Shown here piece after piece: positions 43,410 through 51,689 of a stretch of DNA of 64,000 bases. This DNA is from Pseudomonadota bacterium. Lineage in GTDB: Bacteria; Pseudomonadota; Gammaproteobacteria; Burkholderiales; Burkholderiaceae_C. The stretch is taken from the NCBI GenBank assembly GCA_018241405.1, contig JAFEDY010000037.1:44098-108097 (forward strand), read 5' to 3'. The notes under the pieces were generated by a model. That model was given only the letters and a program-made list of their open reading frames with translations, was not told where the DNA came from and made no database searches. The position numbers were made by a program, and so were the translations under genes. The stretch's first letter is position 1, and every line of letters starts with the position of its first letter.

Positions 43410-44165
43410 ATGGCATTGATCCGCTCCCTGGTCCACATGCTGGTGATGATCGTCACCGTCATCCCCTACACGCTTTGCATCCTGCTGGTGCGCCTGCTGG
43501 GCGGCAGCCCGGCGGCGCGCTACCGCGTGGCGCGCGCCTGGCTGGCGCTGAGCGTCGATTCGGCGCGCTGGATCGTGGGCATACGCACGCGCGTTACGGG
43601 CATGGAGCATTTGCCGCAGGACCCGGGGCAGGGCGTGGTGCTGCTGGTCAAGCACCAGTCCGCCTACGAGACCTTCCTCATGCCGGCCATCATGCCGCGC
43701 CCGCTGGCCTATGTGTTCAAGAAGGAGCTGCTGCACATTCCCTTCTTCGGCTGGTCCATAGGCAGCCTGGACATGATCCACATCGACCGCAAGGAGGGCA
43801 TGCGCGCCTTCCACAAGATGGTGGAACAGGGCAAGCGCCTGCTGGCCCAGGGCACCTGGGTCATCATGTTCCCCGAGGGCACGCGCATAGCGCGCGGCCA
43901 GGCGGGCGAGTACAAGAGCGGCCCCACGCGCCTGGCCATCATGGCCGGCGTGCCCGTGGTGCCGATCGCCGTGACCTCGGCCCGATGCTGGCCGCGCAAG
44001 GCCCTGGTCAAGCGCCCCGGCGTGGTCGATGTGTCCATAGGCCGGCCCATCCCCACCCAGGGCCGCAAGCATGAGGAGCTGATGGCCGAGGTCGAGGCCT
44101 GGATAGAGGGCGAGATGCGCCGCCTCGACCCCGAGGCCTACCCTGCCGCGGCCGCGGCGCAATAG
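43410..44165 (+). CDS. plsC: 1-acyl-sn-glycerol-3-phosphate acyltransferase
   Basis: Inner-membrane acyltransferase making phosphatidic acid from lysophosphatidic acid. The 251-residue product has an N-terminal membrane segment (about 4-27), the catalytic KHQSAYETF motif near residue 77 (HxxxxE variant common in Betaproteobacteria), and FPEGTR near 153. The YgjP-like gene begins 3 bases after its stop. Upstream lies a palindromic repeat. Confidence 0.93.
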   Translation: MALIRSLVHMLVMIVTVIPYTLCILLVRLLGGSPAARYRVARAWLALSVDSARWIVGIRTRVTGMEHLPQDPGQGVVLLVKHQSAYETFLMPAIMPRPLAYVFKKELLHIPFFGWSIGSLDMIHIDRKEGMRAFHKMVEQGKRLLAQGTWVIMFPEGTRIARGQAGEYKSGPTRLAIMAGVPVVPIAVTSARCWPRKALVKRPGVVDVSIGRPIPTQGRKHEELMAEVEAWIEGEMRRLDPEAYPAAAAAQ

Positions 44166-44168
44166 GCG

Positions 44169-44978
44169 ATGGCGTCCCTGGTGCAAAGGGCGCTGGACTT
44201 GCTGGGCGGCAGCGCTGCCCCAGCCCCCGTACCTGCGCCCGCGCCCGCCAGCCTGCGCCAGCTACACCTGGGCGAGCGCGTCGTGCCCTACACCCTGCAG
44301 CGCGCGCGCCGGCGCTCCATAGGCTTTACCGTGGGGCCTGATGGCCTGGCCGTGCGCGCGCCCGCCTGGGTCCGGCTGGCCGAGGTGGACGCCGCGCTGC
44401 ATGACAAGGCCGACTGGATCGTCGCCAAGCTCGCCGAGCAGCAGGAGCGCCGGCGCCTGCAGGAGGCCGCGCGCATCGCCTGGGGCCCGGGCGCCAGCCT
44501 GCCCTACCTGGGCGCGCCGTTGACCGTGGTGCTGGCGCATGGCCGGGCGGCGCGCGGCGGCCTGCTGGTGCCGGCCATGCACGACGCGCGCGAGCTGCAC
44601 CTGGCCCTGCCGCAGGACGCCGCACCCGAGCAGGTGCGCGCCGCGGCCCAGGCCTGGCTGATGCGCGCCGCGCGCCAGCGCTTTACCGAGCGGCTGGACC
44701 ATTTCGCGCCCCTGCTGGACGTGCGCTGGACGCGGCTGCGCCTGTCCAATGCCGCCACGCGCTGGGGCAGCGCACGCACGGGCGGCGCCATCAGCCTGAA
44801 CTGGCGCCTCATGCACCACCGCCCGGCCATCATCGACTACGTGGTCGCGCACGAGTTGTCGCACCTGCGCGTCATGGACCACAGCCCGCGCTTCTGGGGC
44901 GTGGTGCAAAGCGTGGTGCCCGACTACGCGGCGCTGCGCCGCAGCCTGCGCGACGAGCCCGTGCCGGTGTGGGATTGA
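44169..44978 (+). CDS. YgjP-like (DUF45/M48-type) metal-dependent hydrolase
   Basis: A 269-residue predicted metalloprotease. The zinc motif HELSHLRVMDHSPRFW near residues 233-248 (HExxH-type with distal His) and the preceding TRWGSARTGGAISLNWRLMH are diagnostic for the YgjP/DUF45 family. Cytoplasmic; the family has been implicated in protein quality control but no substrate is certain. It begins 3 bases after plsC and is probably cotranscribed. Confidence 0.91.
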   Translation: MASLVQRALDLLGGSAAPAPVPAPAPASLRQLHLGERVVPYTLQRARRRSIGFTVGPDGLAVRAPAWVRLAEVDAALHDKADWIVAKLAEQQERRRLQEAARIAWGPGASLPYLGAPLTVVLAHGRAARGGLLVPAMHDARELHLALPQDAAPEQVRAAAQAWLMRAARQRFTERLDHFAPLLDVRWTRLRLSNAATRWGSARTGGAISLNWRLMHHRPAIIDYVVAHELSHLRVMDHSPRFWGVVQSVVPDYAALRRSLRDEPVPVWD

Positions 44979-44988
44979 TGGCCTCTGC

Positions 44989-44994
44989 CAGAAT
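44989..44994 (+). promoter_or_regulatory. -10-like hexamer, leaderless spacing, before the rhodanese gene
   Basis: CAGAAT is followed by exactly six bases (CGCCCC) and the ATG at 45001, with no ribosome binding site. Confidence 0.4.
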
Positions 44995-45000
44995 CGCCCC

Positions 45001-45435
45001 ATGCGCCCGCCCGCCCACTCCCTGCCCGAGCACCCCCTGCCCGCCGACGGCTACGCGGGCGATGTCAGCCCGCAGCTGGCCTGGCAATGGGTGCGCGCCG
45101 GCCAGGCTGTGCTGGTGGACGTGCGCAGCGACGCCGAGCGCGACTGGGTGGGTTTCGTGCCCGGCGCCCTGGCCGTGGCCTGGAAGCAATGGCCCGGCAT
45201 GCTGCCCAACCCCGACTTCGACGCGCAGCTGCGCGCCGCCGTGCCGCCCGGCGCCAGCGTGGTGCTGCTGTGCCGCAGCGGCGTGCGCTCGGCGGCGGCG
45301 GCGCGGCGCGCGGCCCAGCTGGGCATCACGGCCTACAACATCCTGGAAGGCTTCGAGGGCGACCCGGACGAGAACGGCCAGCGCAACCGCCGGGGCGGCT
45401 GGCGCTTTCACGGCCTGCCCTGGCGGCAGGGCTGA
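45001..45435 (+). CDS. Rhodanese-like sulfurtransferase domain protein
   Basis: Single-domain cytoplasmic rhodanese of 144 residues. The active-site cysteine lies in LLCRSGVRS near residue 89, and DVRSDAERDWVGFVPGALAV near 40 is the conserved first motif. The active loop CRSGVRS suits sulfur or phosphate handling. The C-terminus NRRGGWRFHGLPWRQG is common in betaproteobacterial members. It starts 22 bases after the protease gene, apparently without a leader. It converges with kbp. Confidence 0.92.
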   Translation: MRPPAHSLPEHPLPADGYAGDVSPQLAWQWVRAGQAVLVDVRSDAERDWVGFVPGALAVAWKQWPGMLPNPDFDAQLRAAVPPGASVVLLCRSGVRSAAAARRAAQLGITAYNILEGFEGDPDENGQRNRRGGWRFHGLPWRQG

Positions 45436-45450
45436 GGGACTGTCCGCCCG

Positions 45451-45936
45451 TTACGCCAGCGCCGGAATGCGCAGCTTTTGCCCCGGGTAGATCTTGTCGG
45501 GGTGGCTCAGCATGGGCTTGTTGGCCTCGAAGATTGCCGGGTACTTGTTGGCATCGCCATAGAACTTTTTGGCAATGGCGCTGAGCGTGTCGCCGCGCAC
45601 CACGTCGTGGAACTGGCCCTCGGGCTCGGGATTGGTCACCGACATCTGGTTGTCCACGCTGGTCACGCTGGCCACGTTGCCGCAGCACAGGGTCACCTTC
45701 TCCTTGGCCGCCTGCGTGGGCGCCGTGCCGGTCACGGTCACCTTGCCCTCGGGGCCCTCAAAGGCCACCTGCAGCGCGCTCACACCCAGGTTCTGGGTGG
45801 CGATATAGGCCGCTATGGCCTGGCCGGCGCGGGCGTTGAGATCGGCCTGCGTGGGTGCGGCGGCACCGGCGGCCTGGGCGGAATTGCCGCCGAACAGCTT
45901 TTCGCCCGCTTCCTTGATGAATGTGAACAAGCCCAT
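45451..45936 (-). CDS. kbp: BON-LysM potassium-binding protein Kbp (YgaU)
   Basis: Cytoplasmic K+-binding protein of 161 residues. It matches E. coli Kbp closely at both ends: MGLFTFIKEAGEKLFGG at the start and IFEANKPMLSHPDKIYPGQK near the C-terminus. A BON domain (about 35-100) precedes a LysM domain (about 108-160, VVRGDTLSAIAKKFYGDANK). The start at 45936 has AAGGAG upstream. It is divergent from coaX, with 141 bases between them. Confidence 0.94.
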   Translation of the reverse strand: MGLFTFIKEAGEKLFGGNSAQAAGAAAPTQADLNARAGQAIAAYIATQNLGVSALQVAFEGPEGKVTVTGTAPTQAAKEKVTLCCGNVASVTSVDNQMSVTNPEPEGQFHDVVRGDTLSAIAKKFYGDANKYPAIFEANKPMLSHPDKIYPGQKLRIPALA

Positions 45937-46064
45937 GGATTTCTCCTTTCGGTGGCAACCAACGATAGTCCTCGGCCAAATGTAAGCGCGCGCCGCGCAT
46001 GCGGGGCGGGCAGGCGCCGATATTGACAATTTTTCGCATTTGCGGTGCCGGCGGTAAAACTCGT

Positions 46065-46070
46065 GATAAT
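46065..46070 (+). promoter_or_regulatory. -10-like hexamer just before coaX
   Basis: GATAAT ends seven bases before the ATG at 46078, one base more than in the other leaderless candidates. No ribosome binding site lies in between. A TTGACA at 46023-46028 is too far upstream to be its -35 box. Confidence 0.45.
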
Positions 46071-46077
46071 CCGCCCC

Positions 46078-46848
46078 ATGACATTTCTGGCCATCGACGT
46101 GGGTAACTCGCGCCTGAAGTGGGCGCTGTACGACGCAGCGCGGCCGGGCTCCGAGATGCGCGCCCATGGCGCGGAGTTCCTGGACCATATCGAACGCCTG
46201 TCCGAAGGCCCCTGGGCGGATCTGCCCGCGCCCACGCACATGCTGGGCTGCGTGGTCGCGGGGGATGCTGTCAAGCGCCGCGTGGCCGAGCAGATGGAGG
46301 AGCTGTGGGACGTGCCCGCGCGCTGGGTCGTATCCACGCAGGAGGAGGCCGGCGTGGTCAACGGCTACGACCACCCCACGCGCCTGGGCGCCGACCGCTG
46401 GGTGGCCATGATTGGCGCGCGCCACCGCCTGCTGGCGCAGGGCCCGGCGCGGCCCCTGCTGCTGGCCATGGTGGGCACGGCCGTCACGGTCGAGGCGCTG
46501 GACGCCAACGGGCGCTTTCTCGGCGGCCTGATCGTGCCCGGCCACGGCATCATGCTGCGGGCGCTGGAGAGCGGCACCGCCGGCCTGCATGTGCCCACGG
46601 GCGAGGTGCGCCTGTTCCCGTCCAACACCAGCGACGCGCTGACCAGCGGCGGCACCTATGCCATTGCCGGCGCCGTCGAGCGCATGTACCAGCACCTGCT
46701 GCAGCATTGCGGCCAGGCGCCCCTGTGCCTGATGACCGGCGGCGCGGGCTGGAAGATGGCTCCCAGCATGGCGCGCCCCTTCGAGCTGGTGGAAAACCTG
46801 ATCTTCGACGGCCTGCTGGAGATCGCGGCGCGCCGTTTTGCGCCGTGA
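46078..46848 (+). CDS. coaX: Type III pantothenate kinase
   Basis: First step of coenzyme A synthesis: ATP-dependent phosphorylation of pantothenate. The 256-residue product has the ASKHA-fold phosphate loops: [17 protein letters not shown] at the start, [19 protein letters not shown] near residue 101, [20 protein letters not shown] near 133, and LMTGGAGW near 219. In many Betaproteobacteria birA lies upstream; here it does not. The gene stands alone between kbp and a convergent TetR gene. Confidence 0.95.
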   Translation: MTFLAIDVGNSRLKWALYDAARPGSEMRAHGAEFLDHIERLSEGPWADLPAPTHMLGCVVAGDAVKRRVAEQMEELWDVPARWVVSTQEEAGVVNGYDHPTRLGADRWVAMIGARHRLLAQGPARPLLLAMVGTAVTVEALDANGRFLGGLIVPGHGIMLRALESGTAGLHVPTGEVRLFPSNTSDALTSGGTYAIAGAVERMYQHLLQHCGQAPLCLMTGGAGWKMAPSMARPFELVENLIFDGLLEIAARRFAP

Positions 46849-46864
46849 AGCGCCTGCGCGCCAT

Positions 46865-46899
46865 GCGTTGAGCGTTTCGCGGGTGTCCGCGCTCAACGC
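46865..46899. terminator. Hairpin shared by convergent coaX and TetR genes
   Basis: GCGTTGAGCG at 46865-46874 pairs perfectly with CGCTCAACGC at 46890-46899. The right arm includes the TetR stop codon. A third half-copy, AGCGCTCAACGCT, follows at 46902. No T-run is present on either side, so termination may need other factors. Confidence 0.5.
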
Positions 46900-47579
46900 G
46901 CAGCGCTCAACGCTCCGTCCTCTCCCGCTCCATAGGCCTGCGCCAGCCGCGCCAGATGCGCGCGCTGCGCCGGCTCCAGATACGGCATGAGCAGGCCCAG
47001 CACATGCTGTGCGCCACGCAGCAGCGCGGCCTGGGCGCTCTCGGGCTCCATGGCGCGGCGCGGGTCGCCCACATACTCAAAGCACAGCCAGTAGGTCAGC
47101 ACCACCACCATGCAGGTGGCGGTGGACTGCGCATCGTCGTCATGCTCCATGCGCAGCGCGTCGCCGCGCCGCATGGCGGCCAGCAGGGCGCGCATGGCGG
47201 CCACCTTGGCTTGCAGCACGGTGGGGAACTGTGTCTCCAGCAGGCGGTTGCGCGATAGCAGGTTGTTCAGGTCGCGGTACAGAAAGCGGTATTGCCAGAT
47301 CAGCTCGAACAGCCGGTGCATGAAGAACCATGCGTCCTCCACGTCGGCCGCATCGCCGCCGGCCCGCAGCAGGCCGCCCAGGGCGTCGTCGTACTGCGCG
47401 AACAGCGCGTTGACGATGTCGTCCTTGGCGCGGTAGTGGTAATACAGGTTGCCCGAGCTGATGCCCAGCTCCGCGGCAATGGCGGCGGTGGAGACATGGG
47501 GCTCGCCAAAGCGGTTGAACAGCGCCAGGCTGACCTCAAGAATGCGCTCTGCCGTACGGCGGGGGGTCTTGCGTGCCAT
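46893..47579 (-). CDS. TetR family transcriptional regulator
   Basis: A 228-residue repressor. The N-terminal helix-turn-helix is clear: VSTAAIAAELGISSGNLYYH near residue 30, followed by YRAKDDIVNALF. The C-terminal ligand domain is of the larger TetR_C type and is unassigned. The ATG at 47579 has GGGAGGAGGC upstream. It lies 93 bases downstream of the phasin-like gene on the same strand and may control it or a lipid gene; this is an inference from position. Confidence 0.92.
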   Translation of the reverse strand: MARKTPRRTAERILEVSLALFNRFGEPHVSTAAIAAELGISSGNLYYHYRAKDDIVNALFAQYDDALGGLLRAGGDAADVEDAWFFMHRLFELIWQYRFLYRDLNNLLSRNRLLETQFPTVLQAKVAAMRALLAAMRRGDALRMEHDDDAQSTATCMVVVLTYWLCFEYVGDPRRAMEPESAQAALLRGAQHVLGLLMPYLEPAQRAHLARLAQAYGAGEDGALSAAR

Positions 47580-47672
47580 GGGCTGCCTCCTCCCATTGGG
47601 AGCGACGGACGGGGTGTCGCGTTGTGTGGACTCTACCCCAGGCCGGAGGCCATGCACAGCCCGATGGAGCGC

Positions 47673-48158
47673 TCAATCCTCATCCCTGGCGCCGGTTTTG
47701 CGCCTGCCCTTCACGGCGGGCGCATCTGTCGTGCCGTCCTGCCGGGTCTGCAGCCGCTGCAGCTCGGCCTCCAGCGCCGCCACGCGCTCCTGCAGCGCCT
47801 GCATGTCCTGCGCCGTGGGCATGCCCAGGCGCAGCAGGGCCTTGGCCACGCGCTGCTCGAAGATGCCCTCCAGCCGGTCCCACTGGCCCGCGGCGCGTTC
47901 GCCCAGGCCCGAGGCCAGGTGGCCCATGCGCTGGGCGGCCTCGCCCAGGTGCTCCTCGGCGGCGCTCTGGGTGCGGCGCTGCAGGGCCAGGCCCTCGCGC
48001 ACCAGGGCCTCGAAGACCTTGCCGCCTTCCTCCTGCGCCTTGGCAAAGGCGCCCAGGCCGGCCAGCCAGATCTGCTGGGCCGACTCGCGCGCCATGCGCG
48101 GCAGTTCGTGGGCGGGGTGGGGGGCGTCGTCGTTTTCGTCGCGGGGTGTGCGTGGCAT
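47673..48158 (-). CDS. Polyhydroxyalkanoate granule-associated (phasin, PhaI/PhaF-like) protein
   Basis: A 161-residue amphipathic, helical, Ala/Gln/Glu-rich protein. The segment SAQQIWLAGLGAFAKAQEEG near residue 26 is the hallmark of poly(3-hydroxyalkanoate) granule-associated proteins. A coiled coil near 115-140 (MQALQERVAALEAELQRLQ) should drive oligomerisation. The C-terminus is basic (KGRRKTGARDED). Such proteins coat storage granules. A ribosome binding site, AAGGAG, precedes the ATG. A TetR gene follows. Confidence 0.9.
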   Translation of the reverse strand: MPRTPRDENDDAPHPAHELPRMARESAQQIWLAGLGAFAKAQEEGGKVFEALVREGLALQRRTQSAAEEHLGEAAQRMGHLASGLGERAAGQWDRLEGIFEQRVAKALLRLGMPTAQDMQALQERVAALEAELQRLQTRQDGTTDAPAVKGRRKTGARDED

Positions 48159-48314
48159 GGGGGCTCCTTGGCCGGGGTCAGAGATGCATTGTGTGCAAGG
48201 GCCGCTACCTTGCCATAGGCGGGCAGCCCTAATCCGGGTCGGATGGCCCCGCCATCGGTCAATGGGATAATCCCCCGCTTTGCCTTCGCGGCACAACTGA
48301 CAAGAGAACGCACC

Positions 48315-49376
48315 ATGATTCTGGTCACCGGCGGCGCCGGCTTCATCGGCGCCAACTTCGTGCTCGACTGGCTGGCCGGCTCCGACGAGCCGGTTGTCAA
48401 CCTCGACAAGCTCACCTACGCGGGCAACCTGCACAACCTCGATGGCCTGAAGGGCGACGCGCGCCACATCTTCGTGCAGGGCGACATTGGCGACAGCGCC
48501 CTGGTGGAGCGCCTGCTGGCCGAACACCGCCCGCGCGCCATCGTCAACTTTGCCGCCGAGTCGCATGTGGACCGCTCCATCCACGGCCCCGAGGACTTCA
48601 TCCACACCAACGTGGTCGGCACCTTCAGGCTTTTGGAGGCCGCAAGGCATTACTGGAGCGCGCTGCCAGCTACAGAAAAAGAAGCGTTCCGCTTCCTGCA
48701 TGTGAGCACCGACGAGGTCTACGGCACGCTGGCGCCTGCGGCCCCGGCCTTCACCGAAGACCACAGGGTCGAGCCCAACAGCCCGTACAGCGCCAGCAAG
48801 GCCGCCAGCGACCACCTGGTGCGTGCATGGCACCACACCTACGGCCTGCCGGTGCTCACCACCAACTGCAGCAACAACTACGGCCCGCTGCACTTCCCCG
48901 AAAAGCTCATCCCGCTGATGATCGTCAACGCCCTGGCGGGCAAGGGCCTGCCGGTGTATGGCGACGGCATGCAGATCCGCGACTGGCTCTACGTGCGCGA
49001 CCATTGCAGCGCCATCCGCCGCGTGCTCGAAGCCGGGCGCCTGGGCGAGACCTACAACGTGGGCGGCTGGAATGAAAAGCCCAACATCGACATCGTCAAG
49101 ACCATCTGCGCGCTGCTGGACGAACTGCGCCCGCGCGCCGACGGTGAGAAGTACGCCAGCCAGGTCATCTACGTCAAGGACCGCCCCGGCCACGACCGCC
49201 GCTACGCCATCGACGCGCGCAAGATCGAGCGCGAGCTGGGCTGGAAGCCGGCCGAGACCTTCGACACCGGCATCCGCAAGACCGTGCAGTGGTACCTCGA
49301 CAACCCGGATTGGGTCGCCAACGTGCAGTCCGGCGCCTACCGCGACTGGGTGGCCAAGCAATACGAGGCCGCATGA
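48315..49376 (+). CDS. rfbB: dTDP-glucose 4,6-dehydratase
   Basis: Second step of dTDP-L-rhamnose synthesis. The 353-residue product has the NAD site [13 protein letters not shown] at the start, catalytic STDEVYG near residue 132, and [20 protein letters not shown] near 158. A -10-like GATAAT at 48264-48269 would give a leader of about 39 bases. A type A repeat fragment lies inside the gene at 48660-48686 (protein [10 protein letters not shown]) without changing the usual length. The stop overlaps rfbD by four bases. Confidence 0.97.
   Translation: MILVTGGAGFIGANFVLDWLAGSDEPVVNLDKLTYAGNLHNLDGLKGDARHIFVQGDIGDSALVERLLAEHRPRAIVNFAAESHVDRSIHGPEDFIHTNVVGTFRLLEAARHYWSALPATEKEAFRFLHVSTDEVYGTLAPAAPAFTEDHRVEPNSPYSASKAASDHLVRAWHHTYGLPVLTTNCSNNYGPLHFPEKLIPLMIVNALAGKGLPVYGDGMQIRDWLYVRDHCSAIRRVLEAGRLGETYNVGGWNEKPNIDIVKTICALLDELRPRADGEKYASQVIYVKDRPGHDRRYAIDARKIERELGWKPAETFDTGIRKTVQWYLDNPDWVANVQSGAYRDWVAKQYEAA
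48660..48686. repeat. Type A repeat fragment inside rfbB
   Basis: GCGCTGCCAGCTACAGAAAA begins here; it resembles the right arm of the intergenic elements (GCGCTGGCAGCTAT followed by an A-rich edge). It falls in a variable surface loop of the dehydratase and is AT-richer than its surroundings. Chance similarity is not excluded. Confidence 0.5.
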
Positions 49377-50251
49377 ACATCCTGCTTCTGGGCAAGAACG
49401 GCCAGGTCGGCTGGGAGCTGCAGCGCAGCCTGGCCGTGCTCGGCCGCGTCACGGCGCTGGGCCATGACGAGGCCGATTTCACCCAGCCCCAGGCCGTCGC
49501 AGCCACCGTGCGCGCGCACAAGCCCGACGTCATCGTCAACGCCGCCGCCCACACCGCCGTCGACAAGGCCGAGGGCGAGCCCGGCCACGCCCGCCTGCTC
49601 AACGCCACCACGCCCGGCCTGCTGGCCGAAGCGGCGGCCCAGCTGGGCGCCTGGCTGGTGCATTACAGCACCGACTATGTCTTCGACGGCAGCGGCGACA
49701 GGCCCTGGACCGAGATTGACGCGCCGGCCCCGCTGTCGGTCTACGGCGCCACCAAGCTGGAGGGCGAGCAGCTGATCCAGCACTCGGGCTGCCGGCACCT
49801 GATACTGCGCACCAGCTGGGTCTATGCCGCACGCGGCGGCAACTTTGCCAAGACCATGCTGCGCCTCGCGCAGGAGCGCGAACGCCTCACGGTGATCGAT
49901 GACCAATGGGGCGCCCCCACCGGCGCCGAACTGCTGGCCGACGTCACGGCGCATGCCCTGCGCCACCTGCAGGCAAGGCCGCAGGACGGAGGGGTCTATC
50001 ACTGTGCGGCGGGTGGCGAAACCACCTGGCATGCCTATGCAAAATGGGTCATAGAGTACGCCAGAAAAGCGTCAGAAGCTATCAAAATAAAAGCAATCGA
50101 GATTGCCCCCGTACCCACCAGCGCCTTCCCCACGCCGGCCTGGCGCCCGCTCAACTCGCGCCTGGACACGCACAGACTGCAGGCCACCTTCGGCCTGACG
50201 CTGCCGCATTGGCAGCAGGGTGTCTCGCGCATGCTCACCGAAATCCTCTGA
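49373..50251 (+). CDS. rfbD: dTDP-4-dehydrorhamnose reductase
   Basis: Final, NADPH-dependent step of dTDP-L-rhamnose synthesis, 292 residues. Marks: [17 protein letters not shown] at the N-terminus, VDKAEGEP near residue 63, STDYVFDG near 98, and the catalytic YGATKLEGE near 124. Near residues 230-242 the protein reads [14 protein letters not shown], which is encoded by an in-frame copy of the type A repeat and slightly lengthens a loop. Starts within the rfbB stop (ATGA overlap); rfbA follows after 8 bases. Confidence 0.96.
   Translation: MNILLLGKNGQVGWELQRSLAVLGRVTALGHDEADFTQPQAVAATVRAHKPDVIVNAAAHTAVDKAEGEPGHARLLNATTPGLLAEAAAQLGAWLVHYSTDYVFDGSGDRPWTEIDAPAPLSVYGATKLEGEQLIQHSGCRHLILRTSWVYAARGGNFAKTMLRLAQERERLTVIDDQWGAPTGAELLADVTAHALRHLQARPQDGGVYHCAAGGETTWHAYAKWVIEYARKASEAIKIKAIEIAPVPTSAFPTPAWRPLNSRLDTHRLQATFGLTLPHWQQGVSRMLTEIL
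50067..50096. repeat. Type A repeat inside rfbD
   Basis: AAGCGTCAGAAGCTATCAAA at 50067-50086, then an A-rich edge ending in AAGCAA, matches the right arm of the intergenic elements. It is strikingly AT-rich inside a GC-rich gene and encodes the lysine/isoleucine-rich loop of RfbD. Confidence 0.65.
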
Positions 50252-50259
50252 TCCGCACC

Positions 50260-51147
50260 ATGACACAGCAACGCAAAGGCATCATCCTCGCCGGCGGCTC
50301 CGGCACGCGCCTGCACCCGGCCACGCTGGCCATCAGCAAGCAACTGCTGCCGGTGTATGACAAGCCCATGATCTACTACCCGCTCAGCACGCTGATGCTG
50401 GCGGGCATACGCGAGATCCTGGTCATCAGCACGCCACAGGACACGCCGCGCTTTGCGCAGCTGCTGGGCGACGGCAGCCAGTGGGGCATCTCTCTGCAAT
50501 ACGCCGTGCAACCCAGCCCGGACGGCCTGGCGCAGGCCTTCCTGATCGGCGAGCAATTCCTTGCCGGCGCCCCCAGCGCCCTGGTGCTGGGCGACAACAT
50601 CTTCTACGGCCACGATTTCCAGCCCCTGCTGCAGTCGGCCAACGCCCAGGCCAGCGGCGCCACCGTGTTCGCCTACCACGTGCACGACCCCGAGCGCTAC
50701 GGCGTGGTCGCCTTCGACGGCGAGGGCCGCGCCGTCAGCATCGAGGAAAAGCCCAAGGCGCCGCAATCGAACTACGCCGTCACCGGCCTGTACTTCTACG
50801 ACGGCCAGGTGGTCGATATCGCCAAGGCCGTCAAACCCAGCGCCCGCGGCGAGCTGGAGATCACCAGCGTCAACCAGGCCTACCTGGAGCAGGGCGGCCT
50901 GACCGTGAAGACCATGGGCCGGGGCTACGCCTGGCTCGACACCGGCACGCACGAGAGCCTGCTCGAAGCCGGCCAGTTCATCGCCACGCTGGAAAACCGC
51001 CAGGGCCTGAAGATCGCCTGCCCCGAGGAAATCGCCTGGCGCCACGGCTGGATCGGTGCCGCGCAGCTCGAACAGCTGGCCCAACCCCTGGCCAAGAACG
51101 GCTACGGCCAGTACCTGCAGCGCCTGCTGAAAGAAAAGGTGTACTGA
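50260..51147 (+). CDS. rfbA: Glucose-1-phosphate thymidylyltransferase
   Basis: First step of dTDP-L-rhamnose synthesis, forming dTDP-glucose; 295 residues. Diagnostic segments are [20 protein letters not shown] at the start, [33 protein letters not shown] near residue 107, and [18 protein letters not shown] near 218. It overlaps rfbC by a single base (TGATG). Confidence 0.97.
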   Translation: MTQQRKGIILAGGSGTRLHPATLAISKQLLPVYDKPMIYYPLSTLMLAGIREILVISTPQDTPRFAQLLGDGSQWGISLQYAVQPSPDGLAQAFLIGEQFLAGAPSALVLGDNIFYGHDFQPLLQSANAQASGATVFAYHVHDPERYGVVAFDGEGRAVSIEEKPKAPQSNYAVTGLYFYDGQVVDIAKAVKPSARGELEITSVNQAYLEQGGLTVKTMGRGYAWLDTGTHESLLEAGQFIATLENRQGLKIACPEEIAWRHGWIGAAQLEQLAQPLAKNGYGQYLQRLLKEKVY

Positions 51148-51689
51148 TGAAGGCCACCCGCCTGTCCATCCCAGACGTCGTGCTGGTCGCCCCCAAGGTC
51201 TTCGGCGACGCGCGCGGCTTCTTTTTTGAGAGCTTCAACCAGCAGGCCTTCAACGCGGCCACCGGAACCGACTACCAGTTCGTGCAGGACAACCACAGCC
51301 GCAGCAGCCGCGGCGTGCTGCGCGGCCTGCACTACCAGATCCAGCAGCCCCAGGGCAAGCTGGTGCGCGTGGTGCGCGGCGCCGTGTGGGATGTGGCGGT
51401 GGACATCCGCAAGGGCTCGCCCACCTTTGGGCAATGGGTGGGCGCGGAGCTGTCCGAGGACAACCAGCACCAGCTCTGGGTGCCGCCCGGCTTTGCGCAT
51501 GGCTTCGTGGTGCTGAGCGAATCGGCGGACTTTCTCTACAAGACCACCGACTACTACGCGCCCCAGCATGAGCGCTGCATTGCGTGGAATGACCCGCAGC
51601 TGGCCATTGCCTGGCCCGCGCTCGACGTGCCCGTGCAACTGTCGGCCAAGGACCAGGCCGGGCGCCCGTTCGCCGAGGCCGATCTTTGA
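51147..51689 (+). CDS. rfbC: dTDP-4-dehydrorhamnose 3,5-epimerase
   Basis: Third step of dTDP-L-rhamnose synthesis, a cupin epimerase of 180 residues. The active-site histidine lies in RGLHYQ near residue 62, and the family motifs FVQDNHSRSSRGVLRGLH and WVPPGFAHGFVVLSE are complete. The stop codon overlaps a TTG start of the next glycosyltransferase gene by three bases. Confidence 0.96.
   Translation: MKATRLSIPDVVLVAPKVFGDARGFFFESFNQQAFNAATGTDYQFVQDNHSRSSRGVLRGLHYQIQQPQGKLVRVVRGAVWDVAVDIRKGSPTFGQWVGAELSEDNQHQLWVPPGFAHGFVVLSESADFLYKTTDYYAPQHERCIAWNDPQLAIAWPALDVPVQLSAKDQAGRPFAEADL

Noticed and set aside
46023..46028. TTGACA as the -35 box of coaX
   Set aside because: It lies 36 bases from the GATAAT near the start codon, far beyond the usual 16-18 bases, and no better -10 box sits at the right distance.
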